Shown here: piece after piece, positions 53,143 to 61,597 of the stretch | Layout: each line of letters opens with the position of its first letter | Numbering within the stretch: the first letter of the stretch is position 1 | Assembly: GCA_964436635.1 (NCBI GenBank) | Contig: CAYTDM010000004.1 | Span: forward strand, 41,960 to 105,959 | DNA from: DASRQK01 sp964436635 | Lineage (GTDB): Bacteria; Bacteroidota; Bacteroidia; Sphingobacteriales; Sphingobacteriaceae | Direction of reading: 5' to 3' | DNA length: 64,000 nt | Notes under the pieces: generated by a model | What the model was told of the DNA's origin: nothing | The model's database searches: none | What the model saw: the letters and a program-made list of their open reading frames with translations, nothing else | Position numbers and translations under genes: made by a program

Positions 53143-54129
53143 CTATTTTTTAATGTACATGCTTTCTTTCACTGCACGAACTACCTTAGCGACACTTGGA
53201 AGTGCAGCCTCAATCAGGTTAGGTGCGTAAGGAAGTGGTACATCTGCGGAAGTGACTCGTGCAATCGGTGCGTCTAAATAATCAAATGCTTCTTTTTGTA
53301 CTTTATAAGAAATTTCTGATGAAATAGAAGCTAATGGCCAAGCTTCTTCTACGATCACTAATCGATTTGTTTTTTTGACCGACTCGATTATAGTGGCATA
53401 ATCGATAGGGCGAACGGTCCGTAAATCAATTAATTCTACTTGAATGTTTTCTTTGGCAAGTTCTGCAACTGCAGGAATCACCACTCGTGGAAGCATTTTG
53501 CCAAAAGAAACGACGGTAATATCAGATCCTTCTTGAATAATGTTTGCTTTCCCAATTTCTAAGTAGTATTCTTCAGCAGGCACATGCCCTTTATCTCCAT
53601 ACATTACTTCAGATTCCATGAAGATCACTGGATCTGGATCGATGATGGCTTGTTTTAATAAACCTTTTGCATCGTATGGGTTGGATGGAACCACCACTTT
53701 AAGGCCAGGGGTGTTTGCATACCAGTTTTCAAAATTTTGAGAGTGTTGGGCAGCTAATTGTCCAGCATTTCCAGTAGGTCCACGGAACACCATTGGAATT
53801 GGGAATTGTCCACCACTCATAGAATTCATTTTAGCGGCAGAATTGATTACTTGATCGATCGCCACCAATGAAAAGTTAAAAGTCATGAACTCAATAATCG
53901 GTTTTAACCCGTTCATCGCTGCACCGACACCGATTCCCGCAAAACCTAATTCTGCAATAGGGGTGTCAATAATGCGTTTTGGGCCAAATTCATCCAACAT
54001 ACCTTGGCTGACCTTGTAAGCGCCGTTGTATTCGGCCACTTCTTCACCCATTAAAAATATCGTTTCGTCTTTGCGCATCTCTTCGCTCATTGCTTCACGA
54101 AGTGCTTCTCTGAATTGTATTTCTCTCAT
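53143..54129 (-). CDS. pdhB: Pyruvate dehydrogenase E1 component subunit beta
   Basis: Beta subunit of the thiamine-dependent alpha2beta2 E1 of a 2-oxoacid dehydrogenase, 328 residues. MGEEVAEYNGAYKVSQGM and RIIDTPIAELGFAGIGVGAAM near the N-terminus and VPLPYAPNLIEAALP near the C-terminus fit pyruvate dehydrogenase rather than the branched-chain enzyme. The alpha subunit and E2 are not adjacent, which is common in Bacteroidota. Confidence 0.92.
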   Translation of the reverse strand: MREIQFREALREAMSEEMRKDETIFLMGEEVAEYNGAYKVSQGMLDEFGPKRIIDTPIAELGFAGIGVGAAMNGLKPIIEFMTFNFSLVAIDQVINSAAKMNSMSGGQFPIPMVFRGPTGNAGQLAAQHSQNFENWYANTPGLKVVVPSNPYDAKGLLKQAIIDPDPVIFMESEVMYGDKGHVPAEEYYLEIGKANIIQEGSDITVVSFGKMLPRVVIPAVAELAKENIQVELIDLRTVRPIDYATIIESVKKTNRLVIVEEAWPLASISSEISYKVQKEAFDYLDAPIARVTSADVPLPYAPNLIEAALPSVAKVVRAVKESMYIKK

Positions 54130-54167
54130 TTTTTACAACAAACTAAACCTAGTCTTTTTTCAACATG

Positions 54168-54175
54168 CAAAGCTA
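54168..54175 (-). promoter_or_regulatory. Putative -7 promoter box of pdhB
   Basis: Minus-strand TAGCTTTG 38 nt before the pdhB ATG. Confidence 0.4.
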
Positions 54176-54189
54176 CTACAAAAAAACGA

Positions 54190-54816
54190 TTATTCGTGTA
54201 TCTTACTTGCTATAAATCGGCTTAGCCATTCATTTAATCGATCAATGGCGCGTGCAATGTCCCAATTTTCTCGATTTCGAGCCTCTACATAATTTGAAAT
54301 GGATCTGATCTGAAGGACCGGAATTTGTGATTGTTGAGCAGCGTAAAAAACAGCGGCCCCTTCCATACTCTCGATTTGTGCGGTTGGATGGCGCATGATG
54401 AGCTCCGCAATGCTTTTTTCATTTCCATGCACTTTATTAACGGTGATACCAATGGCTGTACGAAGTTCATCCACTAATGCATCTCGATTTGGGTAGTAAG
54501 ATTCATATTTCCCCTCTCCAAAACCTAACTGTTCGATGCTGAGCCATTTTTCATGATCCTCTGCGCCTAATTCGACCAGGCAATCAGCGCTTACATTGAC
54601 TACCTCCCCCATATTAAAACTTTTGTCGATGGCGCCAGCGATCCCTACATTCACGATCAGATCGTAATGGCTCACTTCTGATAATCGGCGCCCTAAGTGA
54701 AAAGCAGTGGCGACCATCCCCACACCGGTCACGAGAAAATCGACAGAACCTCGTGGGGTTGATTTAAGTACTTCAGCAATTTCGTTTTTAGTAGCAGCAA
54801 CGACCAGAATCTTCAT
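54190..54816 (-). CDS. mqnB: Futalosine hydrolase
   Basis: Splits hypoxanthine from futalosine in the chorismate-futalosine route to menaquinone. The 208-residue nucleoside phosphorylase-fold protein has LVTGVGMVATA, NVGIAGAID, ESMEGAAVFYAA and the family-specific ISNYVEARNRENW. It shows this organism can use the futalosine rather than the MenFDHCEB pathway. The next mqn genes are not in the window. Confidence 0.93.
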   Translation of the reverse strand: MKILVVAATKNEIAEVLKSTPRGSVDFLVTGVGMVATAFHLGRRLSEVSHYDLIVNVGIAGAIDKSFNMGEVVNVSADCLVELGAEDHEKWLSIEQLGFGEGKYESYYPNRDALVDELRTAIGITVNKVHGNEKSIAELIMRHPTAQIESMEGAAVFYAAQQSQIPVLQIRSISNYVEARNRENWDIARAIDRLNEWLSRFIASKIHE

Positions 54817-54868
54817 ACTAAATCATTTTAACTGGTTAAATATACAAATATTTTTATTTTATAGTTGC

Positions 54869-54876
54869 TATATTTG
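54869..54876 (+). promoter_or_regulatory. Putative -7 promoter box of nagB
   Basis: TATATTTG 31 nt before the nagB ATG in the divergent gap with mqnB. Confidence 0.45.
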
Positions 54877-54907
54877 CGTCTTACAATTTTCAGAAAAACA
54901 AAATTTC

Positions 54908-56839
54908 ATGGCTCGTTTGAATTTATTAGAAGAGACCCGATTTGAGAAATTACCGGTATCGGTCTATCCAGATCCCACTTCGGCGTCTTTTGCTGTGGCT
55001 GCAAGAATTGCTGATCTGATTAAGAAAAAGCAAGCGTCAGGGGAAAATGCAGTGTTAGGTCTTGCCACGGGGGCGACTCCTGTTCAAGTGTATGCAGAAT
55101 TAGTCCGCATGCATAAAGAAGAAGGGTTAAGTTTCAAAAATGTCATCACGTTTAATTTGGATGAGTATTATCCCATGCATCCAGAATCCGTGCAAAGCTA
55201 TGTGACATTCATGAATAAACATTTATTCAGTCAAGTGGATATCCCAAAAGAGAATATTAATATTCCGGACGGTACCTTGGCTGACAGCGAAATTCAACCC
55301 TATTGCTTAGCTTATGAGCAAAAGATCACTGAATTAGGAGGCTTAGATTTTCAATTATTAGGGATTGGGCGTACAGGACACATTGGTTTTAACGAACCCG
55401 GATCCGCTCCAAATTCAGGAACACGCCTGGTAACCTTAGACGATTTGACGCGAAGAGATGCCTCCCGCGATTTTGGTGGTAAAGAAAATGTGCCGACCAA
55501 AGCCATTACCATGGGGATTGGAACGATATTTAAAGCCCGAGAAATCATTTTGATGGCTTGGAATCAAAAGAAAGCAGAGATTGTTAAAAAGGCAGTAGAA
55601 GGAGAAATTTCATCCGATGTGCCAGCTACCTTCTTACAGCTTTCAGACCACGTTGAGTTCATTTTAGATCAAGATGCAGCCAGCATGTTAACGCGTTTTG
55701 ACACGCCTTGGTTAGTAAAAGATTGCATTTGGGATCGAAAAACCATTAAAAAGGCAGTGGTTTGGCTATCGCAAACCTTGAAAAAACCGATTTTAAAATT
55801 AACTGAGGACGATTATAATAATAATGGGATGGCGGAACTGGCCACTAAATTTGGCCCAGTTTATAATATCAACATTGATATTTTTAATCAACTTCAACAC
55901 ACCATCACAGGATGGCCAGGAGGAAAACCGAATGCGGATGACACACAGCGCCCAGAAAGACAGGAGCCTGCTAAGAAGTGCTCCATTATTTTCTCTCCAC
56001 ACCCGGATGACGATGTGATTTCCATGGGCGGTACCTTTATTCGCTTAGCGGATCAAGGACATGAAGTGCATGTGGCTTATCAAACTTCAGGGAATACGGC
56101 AGTTTGGGACGACGATGCTTTACGCTTTATAGAATTTGCCACAGACTTCGCTCGTTCCCAAGGGATGGACACCGAAAATTTAAGTGCTTTATACGAAAAG
56201 GCCAAAGCTTCCATTGTCAAGAAAAAACCGAATCAAGTCGATATTAGTGAATTATTGACTGTAAAAGGCCTAATTCGTAAAGGAGAAGCCATTGCGGGAG
56301 CCCGATTTGCAGGCTTGCCTGACGAACATATACATTTTCAGAATTTGCCATTTTATGACAAAGCAAAATATGGTAAAGTAACTGATTTTGAAGAGGATGT
56401 TCAGCAAACTATGGCTTTGCTCCAACAAGTTAAGCCGCATCAGATTTTCGCGGCAGGTGATTTTGCAGATCCACATGGCACCCATAAGGTATGTTTTAAT
56501 ATTATCCATGAGGCGATGGTTCGCTTGCGCAAAACAGAAGCTTGGACCAAGGATTGCTGGTTATGGCTATATAGAGGAGCTTGGCATGAATTTGAGATTC
56601 ATGAAATCGAAATGGCTGTACCTTTGTCTCCACAAGAAGTGTTAAAAAAGCGTCATGCGATCTTCAAGCATCAGTCTCAAAAAGATGTTCCTGTATTTCC
56701 AGGGGATGATGCAAGAGAGTTTTGGGTACGCGCAGAAGAGCGGACCAGTGAAACTGCACGTAAATATGATGAGTTAGGGATGGCAGAATACGAAGCGATT
56801 GAAGCATTTGTACGCTGGCGTTTCGAAGATGAAAAATAG
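54908..56839 (+). CDS. nagB: Glucosamine-6-phosphate deaminase fused to a PIG-L/LmbE deacetylase-like domain
   Basis: Two-domain protein of 643 residues. The first 330 residues are NagB, turning glucosamine-6-phosphate into fructose-6-phosphate and ammonia, with GLATGATPVQVYAEL, FNLDEYYP and GIGRTGHIGFNEPG. From about residue 360 a PIG-L fold follows with the zinc motif SPHPDDDVISMGG and FADPHGTHK; PIG-L proteins remove N-acetyl groups from GlcNAc-type substrates. A link to N-acetylglucosamine-6-phosphate use is inference. The frame is open upstream to 54707 but that stretch overlaps mqnB, so ATG 54908 is chosen. Confidence 0.93.
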   Translation: MARLNLLEETRFEKLPVSVYPDPTSASFAVAARIADLIKKKQASGENAVLGLATGATPVQVYAELVRMHKEEGLSFKNVITFNLDEYYPMHPESVQSYVTFMNKHLFSQVDIPKENINIPDGTLADSEIQPYCLAYEQKITELGGLDFQLLGIGRTGHIGFNEPGSAPNSGTRLVTLDDLTRRDASRDFGGKENVPTKAITMGIGTIFKAREIILMAWNQKKAEIVKKAVEGEISSDVPATFLQLSDHVEFILDQDAASMLTRFDTPWLVKDCIWDRKTIKKAVVWLSQTLKKPILKLTEDDYNNNGMAELATKFGPVYNINIDIFNQLQHTITGWPGGKPNADDTQRPERQEPAKKCSIIFSPHPDDDVISMGGTFIRLADQGHEVHVAYQTSGNTAVWDDDALRFIEFATDFARSQGMDTENLSALYEKAKASIVKKKPNQVDISELLTVKGLIRKGEAIAGARFAGLPDEHIHFQNLPFYDKAKYGKVTDFEEDVQQTMALLQQVKPHQIFAAGDFADPHGTHKVCFNIIHEAMVRLRKTEAWTKDCWLWLYRGAWHEFEIHEIEMAVPLSPQEVLKKRHAIFKHQSQKDVPVFPGDDAREFWVRAEERTSETARKYDELGMAEYEAIEAFVRWRFEDEK

Positions 56840-56932
56840 TAGAATGAACAATATTCTGGTTTTTGCACACCGATTATTTGTGAAAAATCAGTAAAATAAC
56901 AAGTATCAGTAAAACATCAATTTAATAATAGT

Positions 56933-56972
56933 AAAAAAAGCGGATGCTTCCATGGAGGCATCCGCTTTTTTA
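56933..56972. terminator. Bidirectional terminator between nagB and the DUF819 gene
   Basis: AAAAAAGCGGATGC (56934-56947) pairs perfectly with GCATCCGCTTTTTT (56958-56971) around a 10-nt loop. Nothing else is visible in the 194-bp gap. Confidence 0.9.
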
Positions 56973-57033
56973 ATACGCTATTATTTTTAATTAATTCCCA
57001 ACATGGATCGTCGGGAACAATTTTATGCAAGGA

Positions 57034-58281
57034 TTAAGGCGCTACTAAAGACATCAAAATCCCACACAGGTAACCCGCATAGGTGCCGATCGCATAACTA
57101 CAGACCGAAATAATCACCGCAACGGATATAAGTGATGGGTGAAATGCAGCTGCTGTTGCGGAAGCCGAAGCGACCCCTCCAATATTCCCCATACTGCCCA
57201 TGGCAAAAAAGAAGAATGGAGCACGAATGATTTTGGCCACAATGAATAAAACGAGCGCATGGAAAAGAATCCAAATAATTCCGACGAAGAATAGCATTGG
57301 ATTTTGTAAGATGGCGAAAATGTTCATTTGCATCCCGATCGCTGCGATTAATACATATAAAAACACGGTCGCTACTTTGGATGCGCCAGCTCCTTCATAT
57401 TCCCTCGCTCGGGTAAAAGACAAGCAGATTCCGAGTAAAGTGGTAATCACGATTAACCAGAAAAATTTAGATGTTAAACTAAATGTAGATAATTCAGGGG
57501 CGTGTTCTTGGATGGTGTTTGCAAGGAATCCAGATGCTAAATGGCCAATGGCTACCGCTCCGAAAGCCAGTCCTAACATGATGAAATAATCTTTAGGAAC
57601 GGGATTTCTCGACTGGGAACTTGCGATTTTTGCCATCCTGTCTGTTAATTCTTCTACTGCACTGTTATCTGCTTTAAAATACCGATTTATGACGTCCGCC
57701 TTACTTGCTCCGTATATTAATAAAGCCATCCAAGTATAGCCCACAAACACATCCACAGCGATGGTTGCAGAAAAATCCTCAGGATTCGGTTCAAAAATGG
57801 CATACAAGGCGGCTTGGTTTGCTCCTCCTCCAATCCATGAACCAGATAGGGTGGCCAGTGCTTTCCAGGTTTCTCCTGCGACTACTTCTGGGGCAAATTG
57901 TGCCATTATCCATACAGCGATCGGACCGCCCAAGACGATCCCTACCATACCTGCTAAAAACATAATTCCTGCATTTTTTCGCATTTTCCACAGTTCGCCT
58001 AAATTTAAGCTGAGGGTGAAAAGTACCAAACAGGCCGGTAGCAAGAAATTAGAAGCGATGTAATACACGTTTGAAACTTCTCCAGAAATGATGTTAAATG
58101 AATTGAGAAGCCCAGGTAAGAAATAGCATAATAAAAGGGGCGGAACGATGGAGTAAAATTGTTTGACGAATCGACTGTTTAAGGAAGAGGTATAAAACAC
58201 CAATGCCAAGATGCTCATTAAAATCCCAAAAACTATCGTGTCTTCAGTGATTAAGGGTAGGTTTTCTACGGTACTTTCCAT
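57034..58281 (-). CDS. DUF819 family membrane protein (possible transporter)
   Basis: Polytopic membrane protein of 415 residues with about ten hydrophobic segments. The glycine-rich LSGSWIGGGANQAALYAIF loop and the late MGNIGGVASASATAAAF are typical of DUF819 (YjcL-like), related to the 2-keto and malonate-type transporter folds. The substrate is unknown. The gene stands alone. Confidence 0.85.
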   Translation of the reverse strand: MESTVENLPLITEDTIVFGILMSILALVFYTSSLNSRFVKQFYSIVPPLLLCYFLPGLLNSFNIISGEVSNVYYIASNFLLPACLVLFTLSLNLGELWKMRKNAGIMFLAGMVGIVLGGPIAVWIMAQFAPEVVAGETWKALATLSGSWIGGGANQAALYAIFEPNPEDFSATIAVDVFVGYTWMALLIYGASKADVINRYFKADNSAVEELTDRMAKIASSQSRNPVPKDYFIMLGLAFGAVAIGHLASGFLANTIQEHAPELSTFSLTSKFFWLIVITTLLGICLSFTRAREYEGAGASKVATVFLYVLIAAIGMQMNIFAILQNPMLFFVGIIWILFHALVLFIVAKIIRAPFFFFAMGSMGNIGGVASASATAAAFHPSLISVAVIISVCSYAIGTYAGYLCGILMSLVAP

Positions 58282-58355
58282 TTTTATTTATCAGGTTGTT
58301 GAATTCAATTTATTATACATTACCTTTTTCAAAGGCCAATAATACGGAATCCTGC

Positions 58356-59270
58356 CTAAAAATGGGGCTGCAGGTGCTGAAAAATTTCGCGTAATTGACC
58401 ATTTGCGTCTTCACTTTCTAACCAATGTATGCGGATCCCATCTTTTTCCATCTTCCGGAAATATGTCATTTGTCTTTTCGAAAACCGATGGATTTCAGTT
58501 TCTAATCGACTTTTATACGTGTCAAAATCGAATTCTCCTAATAAATATTGCGTCGTGTATTTGTACTCTAAGCCATAATAAATGAGTTCGTCCGCGGTGA
58601 GCCCGTTTGCTAATAAATCCGACACCTCTTTCACTAATCCTTCTTCTAATCGCTTTGTTAATCGCTCAGAAATGCGGGTGCGTCTTAGGTTGCGATCCGG
58701 ATTTAGGCCAAAAACAAGGCCGTTTGGGCACAAAGGAGCCGGAACCTCATAATTCGGATGATCTTGTAACCATTGACTGATTTCTATAGCACGAATTAAA
58801 CGTTTATGCGTGCTTACATCGGGGGTAAAATGATCAGGAAGGGCGCTCTGAGAAAGTACTGCGCGCAGTTCATCTTTGCTTAATGGCAGAAGGCGGTCAC
58901 GGAGCGCAGAATTTACCGGGATTTCATGCGAATCGACTCCTTGGATCAGTGCCTGCAGGTATAACCCACTTCCTCCACAAATAATAGGGGTTTTTTCGCG
59001 CTGCGCAATGTCTTTTAGAGCCGAAGATACTTCCGATAAATAATCTGCCACATTAAATTTTGCGCCAGCATCCACACAATTAATTAAAAAATGCGGCACG
59101 GATCCATATTCGTGTAAATCTTTTCCGGTGCCAATATCTAATTGGCGGTAAACTTGTCTGGAATCAGCACTGATGATGGCGCCATTTAGTTCATTTGCCA
59201 AGGCAACCGCTAAACGAGTTTTGCCCGATGCGGTGGGTCCTAAAACGAAAATTTCTGGCCATGCATGCAT
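58356..59270 (-). CDS. miaA: tRNA dimethylallyltransferase
   Basis: Transfers dimethylallyl to A37 of tRNAs reading UNN codons, making the substrate for MiaB at 46.6 kb. The 304-residue protein shows P-loop FVLGPTASGKT, ISADSRQVYR, ICGGSGLYLQALIQG and the late SKRQMTYFR. ATG 59270 begins 2 bp past the upstream oxidoreductase stop and gives a normal length; ATG 59294 is in frame and would add eight residues. Confidence 0.95.
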   Translation of the reverse strand: MHAWPEIFVLGPTASGKTRLAVALANELNGAIISADSRQVYRQLDIGTGKDLHEYGSVPHFLINCVDAGAKFNVADYLSEVSSALKDIAQREKTPIICGGSGLYLQALIQGVDSHEIPVNSALRDRLLPLSKDELRAVLSQSALPDHFTPDVSTHKRLIRAIEISQWLQDHPNYEVPAPLCPNGLVFGLNPDRNLRRTRISERLTKRLEEGLVKEVSDLLANGLTADELIYYGLEYKYTTQYLLGEFDFDTYKSRLETEIHRFSKRQMTYFRKMEKDGIRIHWLESEDANGQLREIFQHLQPHF

Positions 59271-59272
59271 GC

Positions 59273-60448
59273 TTAGCGGTCTAAGCGGTGCCATTTAGCC
59301 TCTCCTTCGCTACTCGCTACGACCGCATCAATAAATGCCATGCCGCGCACCCCATCCTGGACGGTAGGATAATCCTGTTCCAGTTCGTTGGGTGTCCGTC
59401 CTTCTATTTTCGCAATGATTCCAAGTGCAAAGTTCCTGTAAATATTTGCAAAGGCTTCAATCATTCCTTCAGGATGGCCCGAAGGCAAACGTGTGTTTTG
59501 AACCGCTAATGGATCCAGTTCGAAAGGTGCTTGGTAGCCATTTCCAGTTCTGTAAATGTATTTCGGTTGATCCAATGGTTGTATGATCAGATTGTTCGGA
59601 TCTTCTTGCCTCCAGCTCATGCCAGCTTCTTCCCCATAAATGGAGATTTGCAACGCATTTTCTTCACCTGCAGAAATTTGCGAAGCGACCAAAACGCCTT
59701 TCGCTCCTTTATTAAATCTTAATAACACGTTCCCATCGTCGTCCAGCATTCTGCCGTCGACAAAGGTGCTGAGATCTGCAGAAATTTCAGTAATGCGTAG
59801 GCCGGTGATGTATTCGGCTAAGTGCGCTGCGTGCGTTCCAATGTCCCCCATGGCACCACTTTTTCCTGAGGTAGCCGGATTTGTTCTCCAGGAGGCTTGC
59901 TTGTTTCCTTCCGATTCTGAAAAGCGGCTTAACCATCCCTGAGGGTATTGGACCACGACTTTACGAATGTTTCCAAGCGAGCCTTTTTTTACGAGCGCAC
60001 GCGCTTGCTTCACCATGGGATATCCACTATAAGTATGGGTTAAGCACAATAAATTGCCGGTAGATTGCACGAGTTTTTCGAGTTCGAGGGCTTCTGCTAA
60101 ATTAAAGGTCATGGGTTTTTCCACCACCACATGAAAGCCATTTTCAAGAGCTAACTTGGCCGGTTCGAAGTGCATATGATTTGGGGTCACTATCGCCACA
60201 AAGTCCATNNNNNNNNNNCCTGCAGGAAGTGCGCGTTCTTTTTCGATCATTTCTTGATACGATCCGTACACCCGGTTCGGGTCTAAAAACAGGGATTCGC
60301 CCGTTTGTTTGGAGTTCGTGGGTGTGGAGCTAAAACATCCACAGACTAATTCGATCAGTCCGTCCAAGTTCGTGGCCATGCGATGAACGGCGCCTATAAA
60401 CGCTCCTTGTCCACCACCGATCATGCCCATTTTAATTTTTCTTTTCAT
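59273..60448 (-). CDS. Gfo/Idh/MocA family oxidoreductase, with a scaffold gap
   Basis: NAD(P)-dependent sugar-type dehydrogenase of about 391 residues. The N-terminal Rossmann motif is MGMIGGGQGAFIG, followed by VAIVTPNHMHFEPA and the catalytic VVVEKPMTF lysine segment. The substrate is unknown. Ten Ns (60209-60218) fall between ALPAG and MDFVAIV; the frame is kept across them. Relatives have about two or three residues at this place (for example GER), so the gap is probably nearly closed. It overlaps no gene and precedes miaA. Confidence 0.9.
   Translation of the reverse strand: MKRKIKMGMIGGGQGAFIGAVHRMATNLDGLIELVCGCFSSTPTNSKQTGESLFLDPNRVYGSYQEMIEKERALPAXXXXMDFVAIVTPNHMHFEPAKLALENGFHVVVEKPMTFNLAEALELEKLVQSTGNLLCLTHTYSGYPMVKQARALVKKGSLGNIRKVVVQYPQGWLSRFSESEGNKQASWRTNPATSGKSGAMGDIGTHAAHLAEYITGLRITEISADLSTFVDGRMLDDDGNVLLRFNKGAKGVLVASQISAGEENALQISIYGEEAGMSWRQEDPNNLIIQPLDQPKYIYRTGNGYQAPFELDPLAVQNTRLPSGHPEGMIEAFANIYRNFALGIIAKIEGRTPNELEQDYPTVQDGVRGMAFIDAVVASSEGEAKWHRLDR
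60209..60218. other. Scaffold gap of 10 N inside the oxidoreductase gene
   Basis: Run of ten Ns of the same fixed length as in parE, so its length is nominal. Confidence 0.98.
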
Positions 60449-60497
60449 TTTGCTGACTATGCGATCGGTCTTACGCTTCGATCTGTGCTTTTTGTTT

Positions 60498-61520
60498 CTA
60501 TAATTTTTGGTTCAAATCTCCCCCTAAAGTAGTAATTTTATTCTTTTTTACAAGTTTAATGCTGCCTGAATTTCGTTTGGGGAAGATTCCGCTTTCTGTA
60601 AGCGCATGCATGTTTGCCTGTAGTTTTTCCTTCCATTCAGTAGGTAAATCGAATGCTGTATAACGGATTTGATGGTTTTGGTCGATCCAAAAACTTTGTG
60701 GTTCCGTTTCTTCGACCGCTTCAAAACCGATCGCTTGAAAACTGAGGCCATCTGACCAATCTTTGTCCACATAGGTCATGACATCGTTCGGGTGATGCTG
60801 CTCTTCGAAGTAATGGATTAATTTAGATAAGCCTCCCACGACGATTAACCCTTGTTTATGGCAAGTTCTAAGCAACTCAAAGGACCGATATTGGTCCCCT
60901 TTAAACTTCATCGTTCGTCCAGTGGAGAATACTGCGATCGACACTAAGTCCCCTTTATGGTATAATCCATAACGAAATTTCCCCGGTAAAGGCACCATGG
61001 AGTGATGCGCATTTTGAAATTCCATGGCGCGTTTTTTATCGATTCGTGCGACGACGGTATTTCTGGCAAAGATTTTTTTAGCCTGTCCTGCTTTAATCTT
61101 TAAGCGTGAAAGGACCCAATGCGGGCGATGTATCCATGCATCTTCATCGATGTGGTAGATGTTTAAGATGTTTTTGTAAGGGATTTCCTGTTCTTTAAAA
61201 TATGCTTCGAGCGATTCCTTGGATATTCGATTCATTACCGTGGTTGGGTAATAAAGTATCTGGAGCATTGGCTTATCCGAGTTTGAGTTAGGATTTGCAG
61301 GGTTTTGCGCAGCGACACCTTCCCCCTCATCACTGTCGCCTTTTCCGTCCGCAGCGACACCTTCCTTTTCAGCATTGACTTCTTCCCCCTCATTCTTTTT
61401 TTTTGCGCCGCAAAACAGATAAAAAACTCCAGGACCAAGTTTGTATACGGCAGGAGGGCCCCCAAACGCATTTTCAAGTGCGTTAACAAATTCGTCAATA
61501 TGAGGATCTTCCAGTTGCAT
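60498..61520 (-). CDS. Hypothetical protein with a phage homing-endonuclease-like C-terminal domain
   Basis: Protein of 340 residues. Residues 40-84 are a low-complexity acidic linker (Glu/Gly/Asp then Asn/Pro). Residues about 150-275 resemble the domain found in phage homing endonucleases, which runs as a GLYxKGDLVS strand, an ELLR(T/F)C segment, a GGLSKLIHYF helix, YVDKDWSDG (phage: YADRRWSNG) and IGFE with a later P.SFW. No GIY-YIG or HNH nuclease motif is seen. A TATATTTG box lies 24 nt upstream (61545-61552). Its function in the cell is unknown. Confidence 0.6.
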   Translation of the reverse strand: MQLEDPHIDEFVNALENAFGGPPAVYKLGPGVFYLFCGAKKKNEGEEVNAEKEGVAADGKGDSDEGEGVAAQNPANPNSNSDKPMLQILYYPTTVMNRISKESLEAYFKEQEIPYKNILNIYHIDEDAWIHRPHWVLSRLKIKAGQAKKIFARNTVVARIDKKRAMEFQNAHHSMVPLPGKFRYGLYHKGDLVSIAVFSTGRTMKFKGDQYRSFELLRTCHKQGLIVVGGLSKLIHYFEEQHHPNDVMTYVDKDWSDGLSFQAIGFEAVEETEPQSFWIDQNHQIRYTAFDLPTEWKEKLQANMHALTESGIFPKRNSGSIKLVKKNKITTLGGDLNQKL

Positions 61521-61544
61521 GCCGTAAAATATTGTGAAATTTCA

Positions 61545-61552
61545 CAAATATA
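61545..61552 (-). promoter_or_regulatory. Putative -7 box of the phage-endonuclease-like gene
   Basis: Minus-strand TATATTTG 24 nt before the ATG at 61520. Confidence 0.35.
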
Positions 61553-61597
61553 TCGGATATTAGTGTTAATTATCCAGCATAAACTAACTAATATCTA

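Noticed and set aside
54707..54907. N-terminal extension of nagB by 67 residues
   Set aside because: It overlaps the divergent mqnB gene and its promoter region, and NagB relatives begin at MARLN-type starts.
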